DNA of 64,000 bases from Cupriavidus taiwanensis (GTDB lineage: Bacteria > Pseudomonadota > Gammaproteobacteria > Burkholderiales > Burkholderiaceae): assembly GCF_900250115.1 (NCBI RefSeq), contig NZ_LT984803.1, forward strand, positions 2,197,583 to 2,261,582, read 5' to 3'. A program made the translations under genes and the position numbers. This document shows, piece after piece, positions 1 through 9,361 of the stretch (the first letter of the stretch is position 1; every line of letters starts with the position of its first letter). A model generated the notes under the pieces. The model saw only the letters and a program-made list of their open reading frames with translations. It did no database searches and was not told where the DNA came from.

Positions 1-296
1 TTCCAGCCCCGGTCCGGCATCGACAGCGCCAGCAGGATGCCGAGCGGGATCTCCACCAGCAGCACCGCCAGCGAGAAGCCGAGCTGGCGCAGCAGCGCGT
101 CGTGCAGCTCGCCGTCGCGCAGCACGGTGCGGAACCATTCGGTGCCGACGAACACGCGCCGCTCGGGCGAGATGATGTCCTGGACCGAGTAGTTGACGAT
201 GGTCATCAGCGGCAGGATGGCGGAGAACGCCACGCACGCCACCACCGGCAGCACCAGCAGCCAGGCCTTCTGGTTAACGGGTTTCAGGGGCTTCAT
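1..296 (-). CDS. Glycerol ABC transporter permease (GlpP-like), partial
   Basis: This is the N-terminal part of an inner-membrane permease of a sugar/glycerol-type ABC importer, cut off by the window edge. The protein begins MKPLKPVNQKAWLLVLPVVA, has one clear membrane segment at about residues 12-35, and a second one starts near the cut end (LGFSLAVLLVEIPLGILLAL). Its ATG overlaps the stop of the upstream ATPase gene in an ATGA arrangement, so the two are translationally coupled. Position after two ATPase genes matches the rhizobial glpSTPQ glycerol-uptake order. Assignment to glycerol is inferred from the neighbouring glpR, glpK and glpD. Confidence 0.85.
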   Translation of the reverse strand, partial: MKPLKPVNQKAWLLVLPVVACVAFSAILPLMTIVNYSVQDIISPERRVFVGTEWFRTVLRDGELHDALLRQLGFSLAVLLVEIPLGILLALSMPDRGW

Positions 297-1399
297 GACA
301 CCAGCTCCTCGTTGACGTAGTAGCAGGTATGCCGGTTGAACACCGACAGCCACGCGGTGTCGCCCGCGCGCAGGCCGGTGGCCTCGGCGCCCAGCCGCGC
401 GCGCAGCGTGCCGGCCTGCGCGCCCGCTTCCTGCACCGCGCCGGTCAGCAGCCAGTAGGTGCCGATGTCCTGCGCGCGCTGCACCTGCACCGGCACCGCC
501 TGCGTGTCGCGCTCGGGCGCCAGTTGCAGGTATTCGGGGCGCACCCCGATGCGGAAGCTGCCGGCCTGCCGCAGCGCCGCTTCCACCGGCGGCGACAGCG
601 GCGGCAGATAGCGCCGCCCGGCCACGTCGATGGCGCCGTCGCGCCATTGCCCGGACAGGAAATTCATGCCCGGCGAGCCGATAAAGTGGCCGACGAAGGT
701 GTGCGCGGGCCGCTCGAACAGCGCATCGGCCGGCCCCACCTGCACCGCCTTGCCGCGCGACATCACCACCACCTGATCGGCGAAGGTCAGCGCCTCGGTC
801 TGGTCGTGGGTGACGTAGATCAGCGTCAGGCGGAATTCGTGGTGGATCTCCTTGAGCTTGCGCCGCAGCTGCCATTTCAGCTGCGGGTCGATCACCGTGA
901 GCGGCTCGTCGAACAGGATCGCCGACACGTCCTGCCGCACCAGCCCGCGCCCGAGCGAGATCTTCTGCTTGGCATCGGCGGCCAGGCCGCTGGCGCGGCG
1001 CCCGAGCGTCGCCGACAGGTCCAGCATCTCGGCGACGCGCCCGACCCGCTCGCGTACCTGCGCCTCCGGCACGCCGCGGTTGCGCAGCGGGAAGGCCAGG
1101 TTTTCGCCGACGGTCATGGTGTCGTAGATCACCGGGAACTGGAACACCTGGGCGATATTGCGCGCCTGCGGCGTGGCGCCGGTGACGTCGCGGCCGTCGA
1201 AGGCGATGGTGCCGTGCGACGGGCGCAGCAGCCCGGAAATGCAGTTCAGCAGCGTGGTCTTGCCGCAGCCGGAGGGGCCCAGCAGCGCATAGGCGCCGCC
1301 GTCCTCGAAGGTGAAGCGCAGCGGCAGCAGCGCGTAGTCCTCGTCGGTGCGCGGCTGCGGCACGTACGAGTGCGCCAGGTCCAGGTCGATGCGCGCCAT
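293..1399 (-). CDS. Glycerol ABC transporter ATPase (GlpT-like)
   Basis: A cytoplasmic ATPase subunit that should drive glycerol import together with the adjacent ATPase and permease. The start MARIDLDLAH lies one base after the upstream gene's stop. Walker A is GPSGCGKTT (residues 41-49) and Walker B is AILFDEP (about 160-166). Where other importers have LSGGQ, this protein reads SGLAADAKQKISLGRG (about 137-151), so the signature motif is not canonical. Such a degenerate signature fits an asymmetric heterodimer with the GlpS-like partner, which keeps LSGGQ. A C-terminal regulatory (TOBE-like) part follows residue 240. The family is well supported; the substrate is inferred from context. Confidence 0.85.
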   Translation of the reverse strand: MARIDLDLAHSYVPQPRTDEDYALLPLRFTFEDGGAYALLGPSGCGKTTLLNCISGLLRPSHGTIAFDGRDVTGATPQARNIAQVFQFPVIYDTMTVGENLAFPLRNRGVPEAQVRERVGRVAEMLDLSATLGRRASGLAADAKQKISLGRGLVRQDVSAILFDEPLTVIDPQLKWQLRRKLKEIHHEFRLTLIYVTHDQTEALTFADQVVVMSRGKAVQVGPADALFERPAHTFVGHFIGSPGMNFLSGQWRDGAIDVAGRRYLPPLSPPVEAALRQAGSFRIGVRPEYLQLAPERDTQAVPVQVQRAQDIGTYWLLTGAVQEAGAQAGTLRARLGAEATGLRAGDTAWLSVFNRHTCYYVNEELVS

Positions 1400-1400
1400 C

Positions 1401-2528
1401 TCAGCCTCCTGCCGCTGGCGTCGGCGCGCCGCCCGGCACCCCGGCCCCGAGCCCGCCGGGCCGGCGCGGCGCATGGATGCGGCGCCCGTCCGCGTCGAAC
1501 AGGTAGAGCTGCCCGGGCAGCAGGTGCAGCGTTACCGGCGCGCCCAGCTGCAGGTCGAGCACGCCCGCGAACTGCGCCACCAGGTTGCCGACCGCGGTAT
1601 CGGCGTGCACGAAGGTGTCCGAGCCCGACAACTCGGCCAGCGCCACGCGGCCCGGCACCGCGACCGCGCCGGCCTCGCCGGCCAGGCGCAGGGCCGAGGC
1701 GCGCACGCCCAGCGTTACCGGCCCGTCGTGCGCCGCCACGCCGGGCACCGGCACTTCGATCGCTCCCGGCAGCGCCACTTTGCCGCCCTCAAGCCTGCCC
1801 TCGACCAGGTTCATCGGCGGATCGTTGAAGGCGCGCGCCACGCGCAGCGAATCGGGATAGTGGAACACCTGCGGCGTCGGGCCGTACTGCAGCAGCTCGC
1901 CCGCATCGAGCACCGCGGTGTGCCCGCCGAGCAGCAGCGCCTCGCCGGGCTCGGTGGTGGCGTAGATCACGGTGGCGTCGCCGTGCGCGAACAACTGGGT
2001 CAGCTCTTCGCGCAGCTCCTCGCGCAGCTTGTAGTCCAGGTTGACCAGCGGCTCGTCGAGCAGCATCAGCGGGGCCTCCTTGGCCAGCGCGCGGGCCAGC
2101 GCCACGCGCTGTTGCTGGCCGCCGGAGAGCTCGGCCGGATAGCGCTCCAGCAGGTGGTCGATATGCAGCCGCGCCGCCAGCTCGCGCACGCGCGCGGCGA
2201 TCTCGCCGGCCGCCGCCCTGCGCCGCAGCCGCAGCGGCGAAGCGATGTTGTCGAAGACCCGGAGCGACGGGTAGTTGATGAACTGCTGGTAGACCATCGA
2301 CACATTGCGCTCGCGCACCGGCATGCCGGTGACGTCGTCGCCGTCGACCAGCACCCGGCCGGCGCTGGGCCGGTCCAGCCCCGCCATGACCCGCATCAGC
2401 GAAGTCTTGCCTGCCTGCGTCGCGCCCAGCAGGATGGTGACCGCGCCGGAAACCGGGGCCAGCGTCATCGGATAGAGACACGCCTGCGAACCTGCCTGCT
2501 GTGCGACGCCTTCCAAACGTAGCTGCAT
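1401..2528 (-). CDS. Glycerol ABC transporter ATPase (GlpS-like)
   Basis: This is the first gene of a minus-strand operon diverging from glpR, and it encodes the second ATPase of a glycerol-type ABC importer (375 residues). Walker A is the unusual GATQAGKTS (35-43), the signature is LSGGQQQR (134-141), Walker B is LMLLDEP (154-160), and a C-terminal TOBE-like region follows. GlpS and GlpT of Rhizobium are likewise two different ATPases made from adjacent genes. Transcription probably starts in the 157-base gap shared with glpR, where an operator-like inverted repeat lies. Glycerol specificity is inferred from neighbours and not from a residue in this protein. Confidence 0.85.
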   Translation of the reverse strand: MQLRLEGVAQQAGSQACLYPMTLAPVSGAVTILLGATQAGKTSLMRVMAGLDRPSAGRVLVDGDDVTGMPVRERNVSMVYQQFINYPSLRVFDNIASPLRLRRRAAAGEIAARVRELAARLHIDHLLERYPAELSGGQQQRVALARALAKEAPLMLLDEPLVNLDYKLREELREELTQLFAHGDATVIYATTEPGEALLLGGHTAVLDAGELLQYGPTPQVFHYPDSLRVARAFNDPPMNLVEGRLEGGKVALPGAIEVPVPGVAAHDGPVTLGVRASALRLAGEAGAVAVPGRVALAELSGSDTFVHADTAVGNLVAQFAGVLDLQLGAPVTLHLLPGQLYLFDADGRRIHAPRRPGGLGAGVPGGAPTPAAGG

Positions 2529-2603
2529 CCGGTCTCCATGTTCGATATGCTGCCGGCATCACCGCTTGCGTTCGATGCAGGCGCACCAATCTTGGCTTCA
2601 CGC

Positions 2604-2679
2604 TCGTTTTAGCAACAAAACGAACATAAAACAATAGTGCATCGCATCATTTTGTTTTCGTTTGTGTTTGAACTAGAAT
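2604..2679. promoter_or_regulatory. Divergent glp promoter/operator region
   Basis: The A+T-rich gap between the ABC operon and glpR holds a perfect 7-base inverted repeat, TCGTTTT-N6-AAAACGA (2604-2623), followed by AACAT, which resembles the right half of the Escherichia coli GlpR site. A second CGTTT-bearing stretch lies at 2659-2664. For glpR, TTGTTT (2652-2657) and TAGAAT (2674-2679), 16 bases apart, look like a promoter. Both operator copies sit where bound GlpR could repress both genes. Binding is inferred. Confidence 0.55.
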
Positions 2680-2685
2680 CCCCGC

Positions 2686-3456
2686 ATGACCCTCAATCCC
2701 CGCCAGACCGCCCTGCTCGAAGAAGTCCGCACCCAGGGCTTTGCCTCCATCGACGAACTTGCGCGCAAGTTCGGCGTCACGCTCCAGACGGTGCGCCGCG
2801 ATGTCAACATGCTGGCCGAGAACGGCATGCTGGCGCGCTTCCATGGCGGGGTGCGGGTGGAAGACTCCACCACCGAGAACATCGCCTACCGGCAGCGGCA
2901 GGTGCTCAATGCCGAGGGCAAGGCGCGCATCGCGCGCGCGGTGGCGGCGGCCGTGCCCGAGGGCTGCTCGCTGATCCTGAACATCGGCACCACGGTGGAA
3001 GAGATCGCGCGCGGGCTGGTGCACCATCGCGGCCTGCGCGTGATCACCAACAACCTGAACGTGGCCAATATCCTGGCCGACAACCCCGATTGCGAAGTCA
3101 TCGTCGCCGGCGGCGTGCTGCGTTCGCGCGACCGCGGCATCGTCGGCGAGGCCACGGTGGAGTTCATCCGCCAGTTCAAGGTCGATATCGGGCTGATCGG
3201 CATCTCCGGCATCGAGGCCGACGGCACGCTGCGCGACTATGACTTCCGCGAGGTCAAGGTGGCGCGGACCATCATCGAGCACGCACGCGAGGTCTGGCTG
3301 GCGGCTGACGCCAGCAAGTTCAATCGCCAGGCCATGGTCGAGCTGGCGCATGTGTCGCAGGTGGACCGGCTGTTTACCGACGCGCCGCTGGCAGCGCCGT
3401 TCGACCAGATCCTGGCCGACAGTGGGGTGAAGTGTGTGGTGGCGGAGCGGGAGTGA
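2686..3456 (+). CDS. glpR: DeoR-family transcriptional repressor, GlpR-like
   Basis: A 256-residue DNA-binding repressor of the DeoR family. An N-terminal winged helix-turn-helix (about residues 5-55; SIDELARKFGVTLQTVRRDV is the recognition region) precedes a sugar-phosphate-sensing domain with the NIGTTVEEIA and ITNNLNVANIL segments. Its length matches E. coli GlpR. It diverges from the glycerol ABC operon, and glpK and glpD lie downstream, so glycerol-3-phosphate is the likely inducer. The promoter -10 hexamer ends only 6 bases before the ATG and there is no Shine-Dalgarno sequence, so the mRNA may be leaderless. Confidence 0.88.
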   Translation: MTLNPRQTALLEEVRTQGFASIDELARKFGVTLQTVRRDVNMLAENGMLARFHGGVRVEDSTTENIAYRQRQVLNAEGKARIARAVAAAVPEGCSLILNIGTTVEEIARGLVHHRGLRVITNNLNVANILADNPDCEVIVAGGVLRSRDRGIVGEATVEFIRQFKVDIGLIGISGIEADGTLRDYDFREVKVARTIIEHAREVWLAADASKFNRQAMVELAHVSQVDRLFTDAPLAAPFDQILADSGVKCVVAERE

Positions 3457-3574
3457 GCGCGCCGGCGATGCGGCCGCTGCTTCTGCACTGGCGGGAGCGG
3501 GAGTGGTGTTGATGGCGGGTGGCGGGGCGGTGCCTGCCGCCGCGGCTGCGCGACCGGCCTGCCCTCTCCGCCGG

Positions 3575-3600
3575 CCCCTCGCCCGCGCGCGGGAGAGGGG
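3575..3600. repeat. CCCCTC...GAGGGG hairpin, dispersed repeat
   Basis: A G+C-rich hairpin with CCCCTC and GAGGGG arms around GCCCGCGCGCGGGA. The same CTCTCCC/GGGAGAG arms recur in two hairpins at 25580-25703. It lies between the convergent glpR and purU, so it may also end transcription, although it has no T tract. Confidence 0.55.
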
Positions 3601-3625
3601 AGCAAACCTTCGGGAAATCGAAGGC

Positions 3626-4492
3626 TTACTTGAAGACGACGGTCTTGTGGCCGTTCAGCAGGATGCGGTGTTCGGCATGCCACTTGACCGCGCGCGCCAG
3701 CGCCACGCATTCGACGTCGCGGCCGACGGCGGTGAGCTGATCGGGGTCCATGCTGTGGTCCACGCGCTCGATCTCCTGCTCGATGATCGGGCCTTCGTCC
3801 AGGTCGGCGGTGACGTAGTGCGCGGTGGCGCCGATCAGCTTCACGCCGCGGTCGTGCGCCTGGTAGTACGGCTTGGCGCCCTTGAAGCTGGGCAGGAACG
3901 AATGGTGGATATTGATCGCGCGGCCGGCCAGCTTGCGGCACAGGTCGTCGGACAGCACCTGCATGTAGCGCGCCAGCACCACCAGGTCGATCTTCTGCTC
4001 CTGCACCACGTCGAACACGCGCGCTTCCTGCGCGGCCTTCTGCTCCGCCGACGCGTTCATCAGCGGCAGATGGAAGAACGGCACGTCGTACGACGCCGCC
4101 AGCTGGTAGAAGTCGCGGTGGTTCGACACGATGGCCGCGATCTCCACCGGCAGCCCGCCCGCCTTGGCGCGGAACAGCAGGTCGTTCAGGCAATGGCCGA
4201 TCTTCGACACCATGATCATCACGCGCGGCTTCACCGTGGCATCGTTCAGCTCCCACTGCATGCCGAACTGCCCGCCCACCGGCGCGAACGCGGCCTTCAG
4301 CGTGGCGAGGTCGGGACCACCGGCGGCCGGGGTGAAATGCACGCGCATGAAGAAGCGGCCGGCGAACTCGTCCCCGTACTGGTCGGAATCGACGATATTG
4401 CAGCCGTGCTGGAACAGCAGGCCCGAGACAGCGTGGACGATGCCCGGCTGGTCAGGGCACGAGAGGGTCAGGATGAATCCGGTGTTGCTCAT
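3626..4492 (-). CDS. purU: Formyltetrahydrofolate deformylase
   Basis: Cytoplasmic enzyme that hydrolyses 10-formyltetrahydrofolate to formate and tetrahydrofolate, balancing one-carbon pools and giving formate for PurT. The 288-residue length is typical. An N-terminal ACT domain (about 5-85, beginning TGFILTLSCPDQPGIVHAVS) is followed by a formyltransferase-fold domain with INIHHSFLPSFKG and HYVTADLDEGPIIEQ, which carry the catalytic Asn, His and Asp of this fold. It stands alone between glpR and the NUDIX gene and does not look like part of the glycerol operon. Confidence 0.95.
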   Translation of the reverse strand: MSNTGFILTLSCPDQPGIVHAVSGLLFQHGCNIVDSDQYGDEFAGRFFMRVHFTPAAGGPDLATLKAAFAPVGGQFGMQWELNDATVKPRVMIMVSKIGHCLNDLLFRAKAGGLPVEIAAIVSNHRDFYQLAASYDVPFFHLPLMNASAEQKAAQEARVFDVVQEQKIDLVVLARYMQVLSDDLCRKLAGRAINIHHSFLPSFKGAKPYYQAHDRGVKLIGATAHYVTADLDEGPIIEQEIERVDHSMDPDQLTAVGRDVECVALARAVKWHAEHRILLNGHKTVVFK

Positions 4493-4582
4493 GGTGTGTG
4501 GTTCTGTCGGGGTGGCGCGGCGCAGGGCCGGGGAAGCCAGGGTGGCTCGGTCAGGACCGGCGACGCTGGATCACGCGGCGGC

Positions 4583-5515
4583 TCAGTCGCGATCGCCGGC
4601 ATCAAGCCAGCCCCGCCGTCCAAGGGCATCCAGCGTCACCAGTGTCGCATCGACCGTCATGGCGCCGGCCGACATGATAGCAAGCAATGGCGCCACCTCG
4701 ACGCGCCGGTGCTCGCTGACCTCGCCGTCCTGGTTGTGCGGCATGAAGTCCGGCGGCAGCAGCAGGTCGTAGACGTAGACCTGCTCCCACTGCACGCCTT
4801 CGGGCAGGTCGCGCAGCACCTCGATCATGCCGTGCGCCTGCACGCGCCGCGCCAGGCCCGGCGGGATGCCGGACTCTTCCTCGCACTCGCGCACCAGCGT
4901 CGCCAGCGGATCGCTGCCGTGGGGCATGCCGCCGGCCACCAGGTTGTCCCACATGCCGGGATCGACGGCCTTGGCCGGGCTGCGGCGCGAGATCCACAGG
5001 GCCGGCCGGTCGTCCACAGCGCCATCGACGATGCCGTTCATGTGCGAGGCAAAGGTCAGCAGGCCCAGGAAGCGCGCCGCGGCGCGCTCCACCACCGCGA
5101 CCGCGGGCGCGTCCAGCGCGGCGGTGACGGCGAACAGCTCGTCGCGCCAGCCGCGCACATGGCCGGCGTCGGCCAGCTGGCGGGCCAGCACCCGCAGCGC
5201 GGCACTGCGCGCGTCGAAATCGTCGCAGCCGGGCAGCAAGGCCACCGCCGCGGAGCCGTCGGCCAGCGGCCGCTCCGGGCCCAGCACGGCGCCGATGCCG
5301 CGCAGGATGCCGGCATGCGTGCGCGGCAGCCAGCCGACCTGCCGGCCGTCCGCCATCAGCCGCAGCCTGGTGGCGGCGTCGAAGCCGCTGCGCACCGCCA
5401 GCGAGGCGGCGATCCGCGCCGTGGCATCGGCCCCGAATCCGGCAGATCCGGCGCCGGGTCCGCCAGCGGAACCTGCGTCCGCATCGGCTGCCGTAAGGAA
5501 AGACACTTCGGCCAT
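4583..5515 (-). CDS. NUDIX hydrolase with N-terminal DUF4743 domain
   Basis: A roughly 310-residue protein with a NUDIX box near residues 190-212: [13 protein letters not shown] is followed by [11 protein letters not shown], matching GX5EX7REUXEEXGU in spacing and acidic residues. The N-terminal half resembles DUF4743, found with NUDIX domains in thiamine-pyrophosphokinase-like NUDIX proteins of plants and bacteria. Substrate is unknown; a nucleoside or thiamine diphosphate derivative is plausible. I chose the ATG at 5515; a GTG one codon upstream is also possible. It diverges from glpK, so its promoter lies in the same short gap. Confidence 0.8.
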   Translation of the reverse strand: MAEVSFLTAADADAGSAGGPGAGSAGFGADATARIAASLAVRSGFDAATRLRLMADGRQVGWLPRTHAGILRGIGAVLGPERPLADGSAAVALLPGCDDFDARSAALRVLARQLADAGHVRGWRDELFAVTAALDAPAVAVVERAAARFLGLLTFASHMNGIVDGAVDDRPALWISRRSPAKAVDPGMWDNLVAGGMPHGSDPLATLVRECEEESGIPPGLARRVQAHGMIEVLRDLPEGVQWEQVYVYDLLLPPDFMPHNQDGEVSEHRRVEVAPLLAIMSAGAMTVDATLVTLDALGRRGWLDAGDRD

Positions 5516-5571
5516 CACTCATCCATGCACCGGCCGCGCCGGCGCGCCTTGTCATTGTCAGGATCGAACGC

Positions 5572-7140
5572 ATGAACCAGCCAGCCGCGCAGGCGCAGCG
5601 CCCTGCCACGTCCCAGCTTCCCACGGAGCCGCAATACGTGCTGGCGCTCGACCAGGGCACCAGCAGCTCGCGCGCCATCCTGTTCGACCATGCCGGCAAC
5701 GTGGTGCGCCTGGCACAGCGCGAGTTCCGCCAATATTACCCACATCCCGGCCATGTCGAGCACGATCCCTACGAGATCTGGCAGTCGCAGCTGGCGGTGG
5801 CGCACACGGTGCTGGCCGACGCCGGCATCGGCGCCTCGCAGGTGCGCGCCATCGGCATCACCAACCAGCGCGAGACCTCCGTGCTGTGGGACCGCAAGAC
5901 CGGCGAGCCGGTCGGCCGCGCGCTGGTCTGGCAGGACCGCCGCACCGCGCCGATGTGCGAGGCGCTGCAGGCCGCCGGCCACGGCGAGCTGTTCCGCGAC
6001 AAGACCGGCCTGGTCATCGACGCCTATTTTTCCGGCACCAAGCTGCGCTGGATGCTCGACAACACCGACGGCGCGCGGGCGCGCGCGCAGCGCGGCGAGC
6101 TTGCCTTCGGCACCGTCGACAGCTGGCTGATCTGGCAGCTGACCGATGGCGCGCGCCATGTCACCGACGTCTCCAACGCCTCGCGCACGATGCTGTTCAA
6201 CATCCACAGCTTCGAGTGGGACGACGCGCTGCTGGCGCTGCTCGACATCCCGCACGCGCTGCTGCCCGAGGTGGTGCCCTCCAGCGGCGAGGTCGCGCGC
6301 ACCTCGGCGCGGCTGTTCGGCATGCCGATCCCGATCGCCGGCATCGCCGGCGACCAGCAGGCCGCCACCTTCGGCCAGGCCTGCCTGGTGCCCGGCATGG
6401 CCAAGAACACCTACGGCACCGGCTGTTTCCTGCTGATGAATACCGGGGCGCAGCCGGTCACGTCGCGCAACCGGCTGCTGACCACCATCGGCTGGCAGTA
6501 CCGCGGCCAGACCCAGTATTGCCTGGAGGGCGGCGTGTTCATGGGCGGCGCCACCATCCAGTGGCTGCGCGATGGCCTCAAGATCATCCAGAGCGCGCCC
6601 GAGGCCGAGGCGCTGGCGCGCCAGTGCGACGACAGCGGCGGCGTGGTGCTGGTGCCGGCCTTTGCCGGGCTGGGCGCGCCGCACTGGGACGCCTTTGCGC
6701 GCGGCACGCTGGTCGGCATGACGCGCGGCACCGGCCGCCCGCAGATCGCACGGGCGGCGCTGGAATCGATCGCGCTGCAATGCGTGGACGTGCTCGAGGC
6801 CATGCAGAAGGACGCCGGCATCGCGCTGGCCGAGTTGCGCGTGGACGGCGGCGCCTCGCGCAGCGACCTGCTGATGCAGATGCAGGCCGACCTGCTCGGC
6901 ACCCCGGTGGTACGGCCGCGCGTGACCGAGACCACCGCGCTGGGCGCCGCCTACCTGGCGGGCCTGGCCACCGGCTACTGGAGCGACCCCGTGCAGATCG
7001 CGCAGCAATGGCAGGTGGAGCGGCGCTTCGAGCCCAACCTGTCGGCCGACGAGCGCGGCCACCGGCTCGCGCGCTGGCGCCGGGCGGTCGGGCGCGCGCG
7101 CGACTGGGCGCGCGAGGACGACGCCGGCGGCCACGGCTGA
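5572..7140 (+). CDS. glpK: Glycerol kinase
   Basis: Phosphorylates glycerol with ATP to sn-glycerol-3-phosphate in the cytoplasm, trapping imported glycerol. This FGGY-family protein has 522 residues, about 20 more than E. coli GlpK because of an Ala/Pro/Gln-rich N-terminus. DQGTSSSR (27-34) is the phosphate-binding loop; [20 protein letters not shown] and [12 protein letters not shown] form the central signature; [20 protein letters not shown] marks the C-terminal ATP-binding domain. glpD follows 76 bases later on the same strand, so the two are probably co-transcribed and controlled by GlpR. Confidence 0.97.
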   Translation: MNQPAAQAQRPATSQLPTEPQYVLALDQGTSSSRAILFDHAGNVVRLAQREFRQYYPHPGHVEHDPYEIWQSQLAVAHTVLADAGIGASQVRAIGITNQRETSVLWDRKTGEPVGRALVWQDRRTAPMCEALQAAGHGELFRDKTGLVIDAYFSGTKLRWMLDNTDGARARAQRGELAFGTVDSWLIWQLTDGARHVTDVSNASRTMLFNIHSFEWDDALLALLDIPHALLPEVVPSSGEVARTSARLFGMPIPIAGIAGDQQAATFGQACLVPGMAKNTYGTGCFLLMNTGAQPVTSRNRLLTTIGWQYRGQTQYCLEGGVFMGGATIQWLRDGLKIIQSAPEAEALARQCDDSGGVVLVPAFAGLGAPHWDAFARGTLVGMTRGTGRPQIARAALESIALQCVDVLEAMQKDAGIALAELRVDGGASRSDLLMQMQADLLGTPVVRPRVTETTALGAAYLAGLATGYWSDPVQIAQQWQVERRFEPNLSADERGHRLARWRRAVGRARDWAREDDAGGHG

Positions 7141-7216
7141 GCGTCGGTCAGACCCGTCCAGCACCACCTCCGGACCACCCGAACATCTTAGCCAGCACCC
7201 ACCACACACCAGCGTC

Positions 7217-8821
7217 ATGCACAGCCTTCCCACCCCGATCCAGCCCCCCGGCCGCGCCGCCCTGCTCGCCACCCTGGAGCGCGAGCCGCGCTGGGACGTG
7301 ATCGTCATCGGCGGCGGCGCCACCGGCCTGGGCACCGCGGTCGATGCCGCCTCGCGCGGCTACCGCACGCTGCTGGTCGAAGCCGCCGACTTTGCCAAGG
7401 GCACCTCGAGCAAGGCCACCAAGCTGGTGCACGGCGGCGTGCGCTACCTGGCGCAGGGCAATATCAGCCTGGTGCGCGAGGCGCTGCACGAGCGCGGCCT
7501 GCTGACGCGCAACGCGCCACACCTGGTGTGGCCGCTGGGCTTCGTGGTACCGGCCTACCAGATGTTCGACCAGCCCTTCTACGGCATCGGCCTCAAGCTC
7601 TATGACATGCTGGCCGGCAGCCTCAACCTGTCCGGCAGCCGCTGGCTGAACCACCGCGAAGTGCTGGCCGCCGCGCCCAACCTGGCCGAACACGTCGGCG
7701 GGCGACCGCTGCGCGGCGGCAACCTTTACTTCGACGGCCAGTTCGACGATGCGCGGCTGGCGGTGGCGCTGATGCGGACGCTGTTCGATGTCGGCGGCAC
7801 CGCGCTCAACTACATGCGCGCGACCGGGCTGAGCCAGCAAGGCGGCGTGATCAGCGGCGTGACGGTACAGGACGTGCTCGGTGGCGCCACCTTCCGGCTG
7901 CGCGCCGACTGCGTGATCAACGCCACCGGCGTGTGGGTCGATGCCATCCGCCAGATGGAAGACGGGCATGCCCGCACCATGGTCGCGCCCAGCCAGGGCG
8001 TGCATCTGACGCTGCCGCGCAGCTTCCTGCCGGGCGACCGCGCCATCCTGATTCCCAAGACCGACGATGGCCGGGTGCTGTTCGTGGTGCCCTGGAACGG
8101 CCACACCATCGTCGGCACCACCGACACGCCGCGCCGCGACCTGCCGCTGGAGCCCGACGCCGGCGCCGACGATGTCGATTTCATCCTGGAAACGGCGTCG
8201 CGCTACCTGGCCAAGGACCCGACCCGCGCCGACGTCACCAGCGTCTGGGCCGGCCTGCGGCCGCTGGTGCGGGCCACCGGCGAAGCCTCCACCGCGTCGC
8301 TGTCTCGCGAGCATACGATCCTGGTGTCCAGGGCCGGGCTGATCACCGTCACCGGGGGCAAATGGACCACCTACCGCAAGATGGCCGAAGACGTGATCGA
8401 GACCGCGATCCAGCGCCAGATGGTGCGCGCGGCGCCCTGCGTCACCGCGGAGCTGCCGCTGCATGGCGCCGCCGGGCTGCCGGCCGACCTGCCGCCGCCG
8501 GATTCGGGTTCGCCGGACCGCTACTACGGCAACGAGCTGGGCCTGCTGCGCGCGCTGCCGGGACACGAGCGGATGCTCGCCGGGGTATCGGGCCTGACCG
8601 AGGCCCATGTGCGCTTTGCCGCCCGGCATGAGCTGGCGCGCCGGGTCGAGGACGTGCTGGCGCGCCGCAACCGCGCGCTGTTCCTGGACGCCCGCGCCGC
8701 CGTCGCGGCGGCACCGGCGGTGGCAGCGATCCTGGCCGAAGAGCTCGCCGAGGATGAAGCCTGGCAAGCCCATGAGGTGGAGAGCTTCCGCGCGCTCGCC
8801 GCCGGCTACATGCTCGGCTGA
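7217..8821 (+). CDS. glpD: Aerobic glycerol-3-phosphate dehydrogenase
   Basis: FAD-dependent peripheral inner-membrane enzyme oxidising sn-glycerol-3-phosphate to dihydroxyacetone phosphate and passing electrons to ubiquinone. The length of 534 residues is normal. The N-terminal dinucleotide-binding motif is VIGGGATGLGTAVDAASRG (30-48), followed by the family signature GTSSKATKLVHGGVRYL. A C-terminal domain with AARHELARRVEDVLARRNR matches the DAO_C extension. It follows glpK on the same strand, completing glycerol entry into lower glycolysis. Confidence 0.97.
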   Translation: MHSLPTPIQPPGRAALLATLEREPRWDVIVIGGGATGLGTAVDAASRGYRTLLVEAADFAKGTSSKATKLVHGGVRYLAQGNISLVREALHERGLLTRNAPHLVWPLGFVVPAYQMFDQPFYGIGLKLYDMLAGSLNLSGSRWLNHREVLAAAPNLAEHVGGRPLRGGNLYFDGQFDDARLAVALMRTLFDVGGTALNYMRATGLSQQGGVISGVTVQDVLGGATFRLRADCVINATGVWVDAIRQMEDGHARTMVAPSQGVHLTLPRSFLPGDRAILIPKTDDGRVLFVVPWNGHTIVGTTDTPRRDLPLEPDAGADDVDFILETASRYLAKDPTRADVTSVWAGLRPLVRATGEASTASLSREHTILVSRAGLITVTGGKWTTYRKMAEDVIETAIQRQMVRAAPCVTAELPLHGAAGLPADLPPPDSGSPDRYYGNELGLLRALPGHERMLAGVSGLTEAHVRFAARHELARRVEDVLARRNRALFLDARAAVAAAPAVAAILAEELAEDEAWQAHEVESFRALAAGYMLG

Positions 8822-8893
8822 TCGCCTGGCGCAGCGGCGCTGCCTCGATCCGGCCCCATCCACCCGAACCCCAGGTTTCTAACCGACCACGCC

Positions 8894-9271
8894 ATGTCCA
8901 GTCACTTGATCCTGTCGCGGACCCGCACCGTTGCCCTGCTGGCCTTCGTCTGCGCCAGCGCCGCCGCCCACGCCGCCCGCGCGCCGGGCATCGACGGCGT
9001 GCGCTTTGCCGAGGTGCGCACCCTGCGCTACCAGTGCGACGGCGGCAAGACGCTGACGGTGCGCTATTTCAACAGCCCGGACAACCAGGCCGCGGTGTTG
9101 CGCATCGAAGGCAAGCCGGTGCTGGCGGTCAGCACGGTGGCGGCGTCCGGCGCGCGCTATGTCGGCGGCCGCTACGAATGGTGGACCAAGGGAGAGTCAG
9201 GCACGCTGCGCGACCTGATGCAGGCGGAAGGCGCCGCGCCCATGCTGGCCAACTGCCACGCCGCGCCATAA
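8894..9271 (+). CDS. MliC-family lysozyme inhibitor-like protein
   Basis: A small exported protein of 125 residues. A signal peptide (about residues 1-27, ending AAAHAA) has no lipobox, so the product should be periplasmic, unlike lipoprotein MliC. The mature part has YQCDGGKTLTVRYFN, ASGARYVGGRYEWWTKGESG and a late Cys (ANCHAAP), the conserved pieces of the MliC/PliC fold that blocks c-type lysozymes. The two cysteines probably form the family disulfide. It follows glpD by 72 bases on the same strand but has no functional link to glycerol. Activity against lysozyme is inferred from the family. Confidence 0.8.
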   Translation: MSSHLILSRTRTVALLAFVCASAAAHAARAPGIDGVRFAEVRTLRYQCDGGKTLTVRYFNSPDNQAAVLRIEGKPVLAVSTVAASGARYVGGRYEWWTKGESGTLRDLMQAEGAAPMLANCHAAP

Positions 9272-9361
9272 CGGGCACAGCCGCGGCACGGCCGCGCCGC
9301 GCCACCTTTTGAAGCCGCGGCGTTCCGGGCGATAATGCGGGGATTGAATCAGGAGAACACC

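Noticed and set aside
329-1828. Long plus-strand frame opposite the ABC ATPases
   Set aside because: It is Arg/His/Gln-rich with no domain and mirrors the real minus-strand genes, which is the usual artefact at this high G+C content.
3434-5575. 713-codon plus-strand frame across purU and the NUDIX gene
   Set aside because: It covers two genes with intact motifs on the other strand; its own translation has no fold or ribosome site.
4827-7301. 824-codon plus-strand frame over the NUDIX gene and glpK
   Set aside because: Runs out of frame through glpK; Arg/Ala/Pro-rich shadow.
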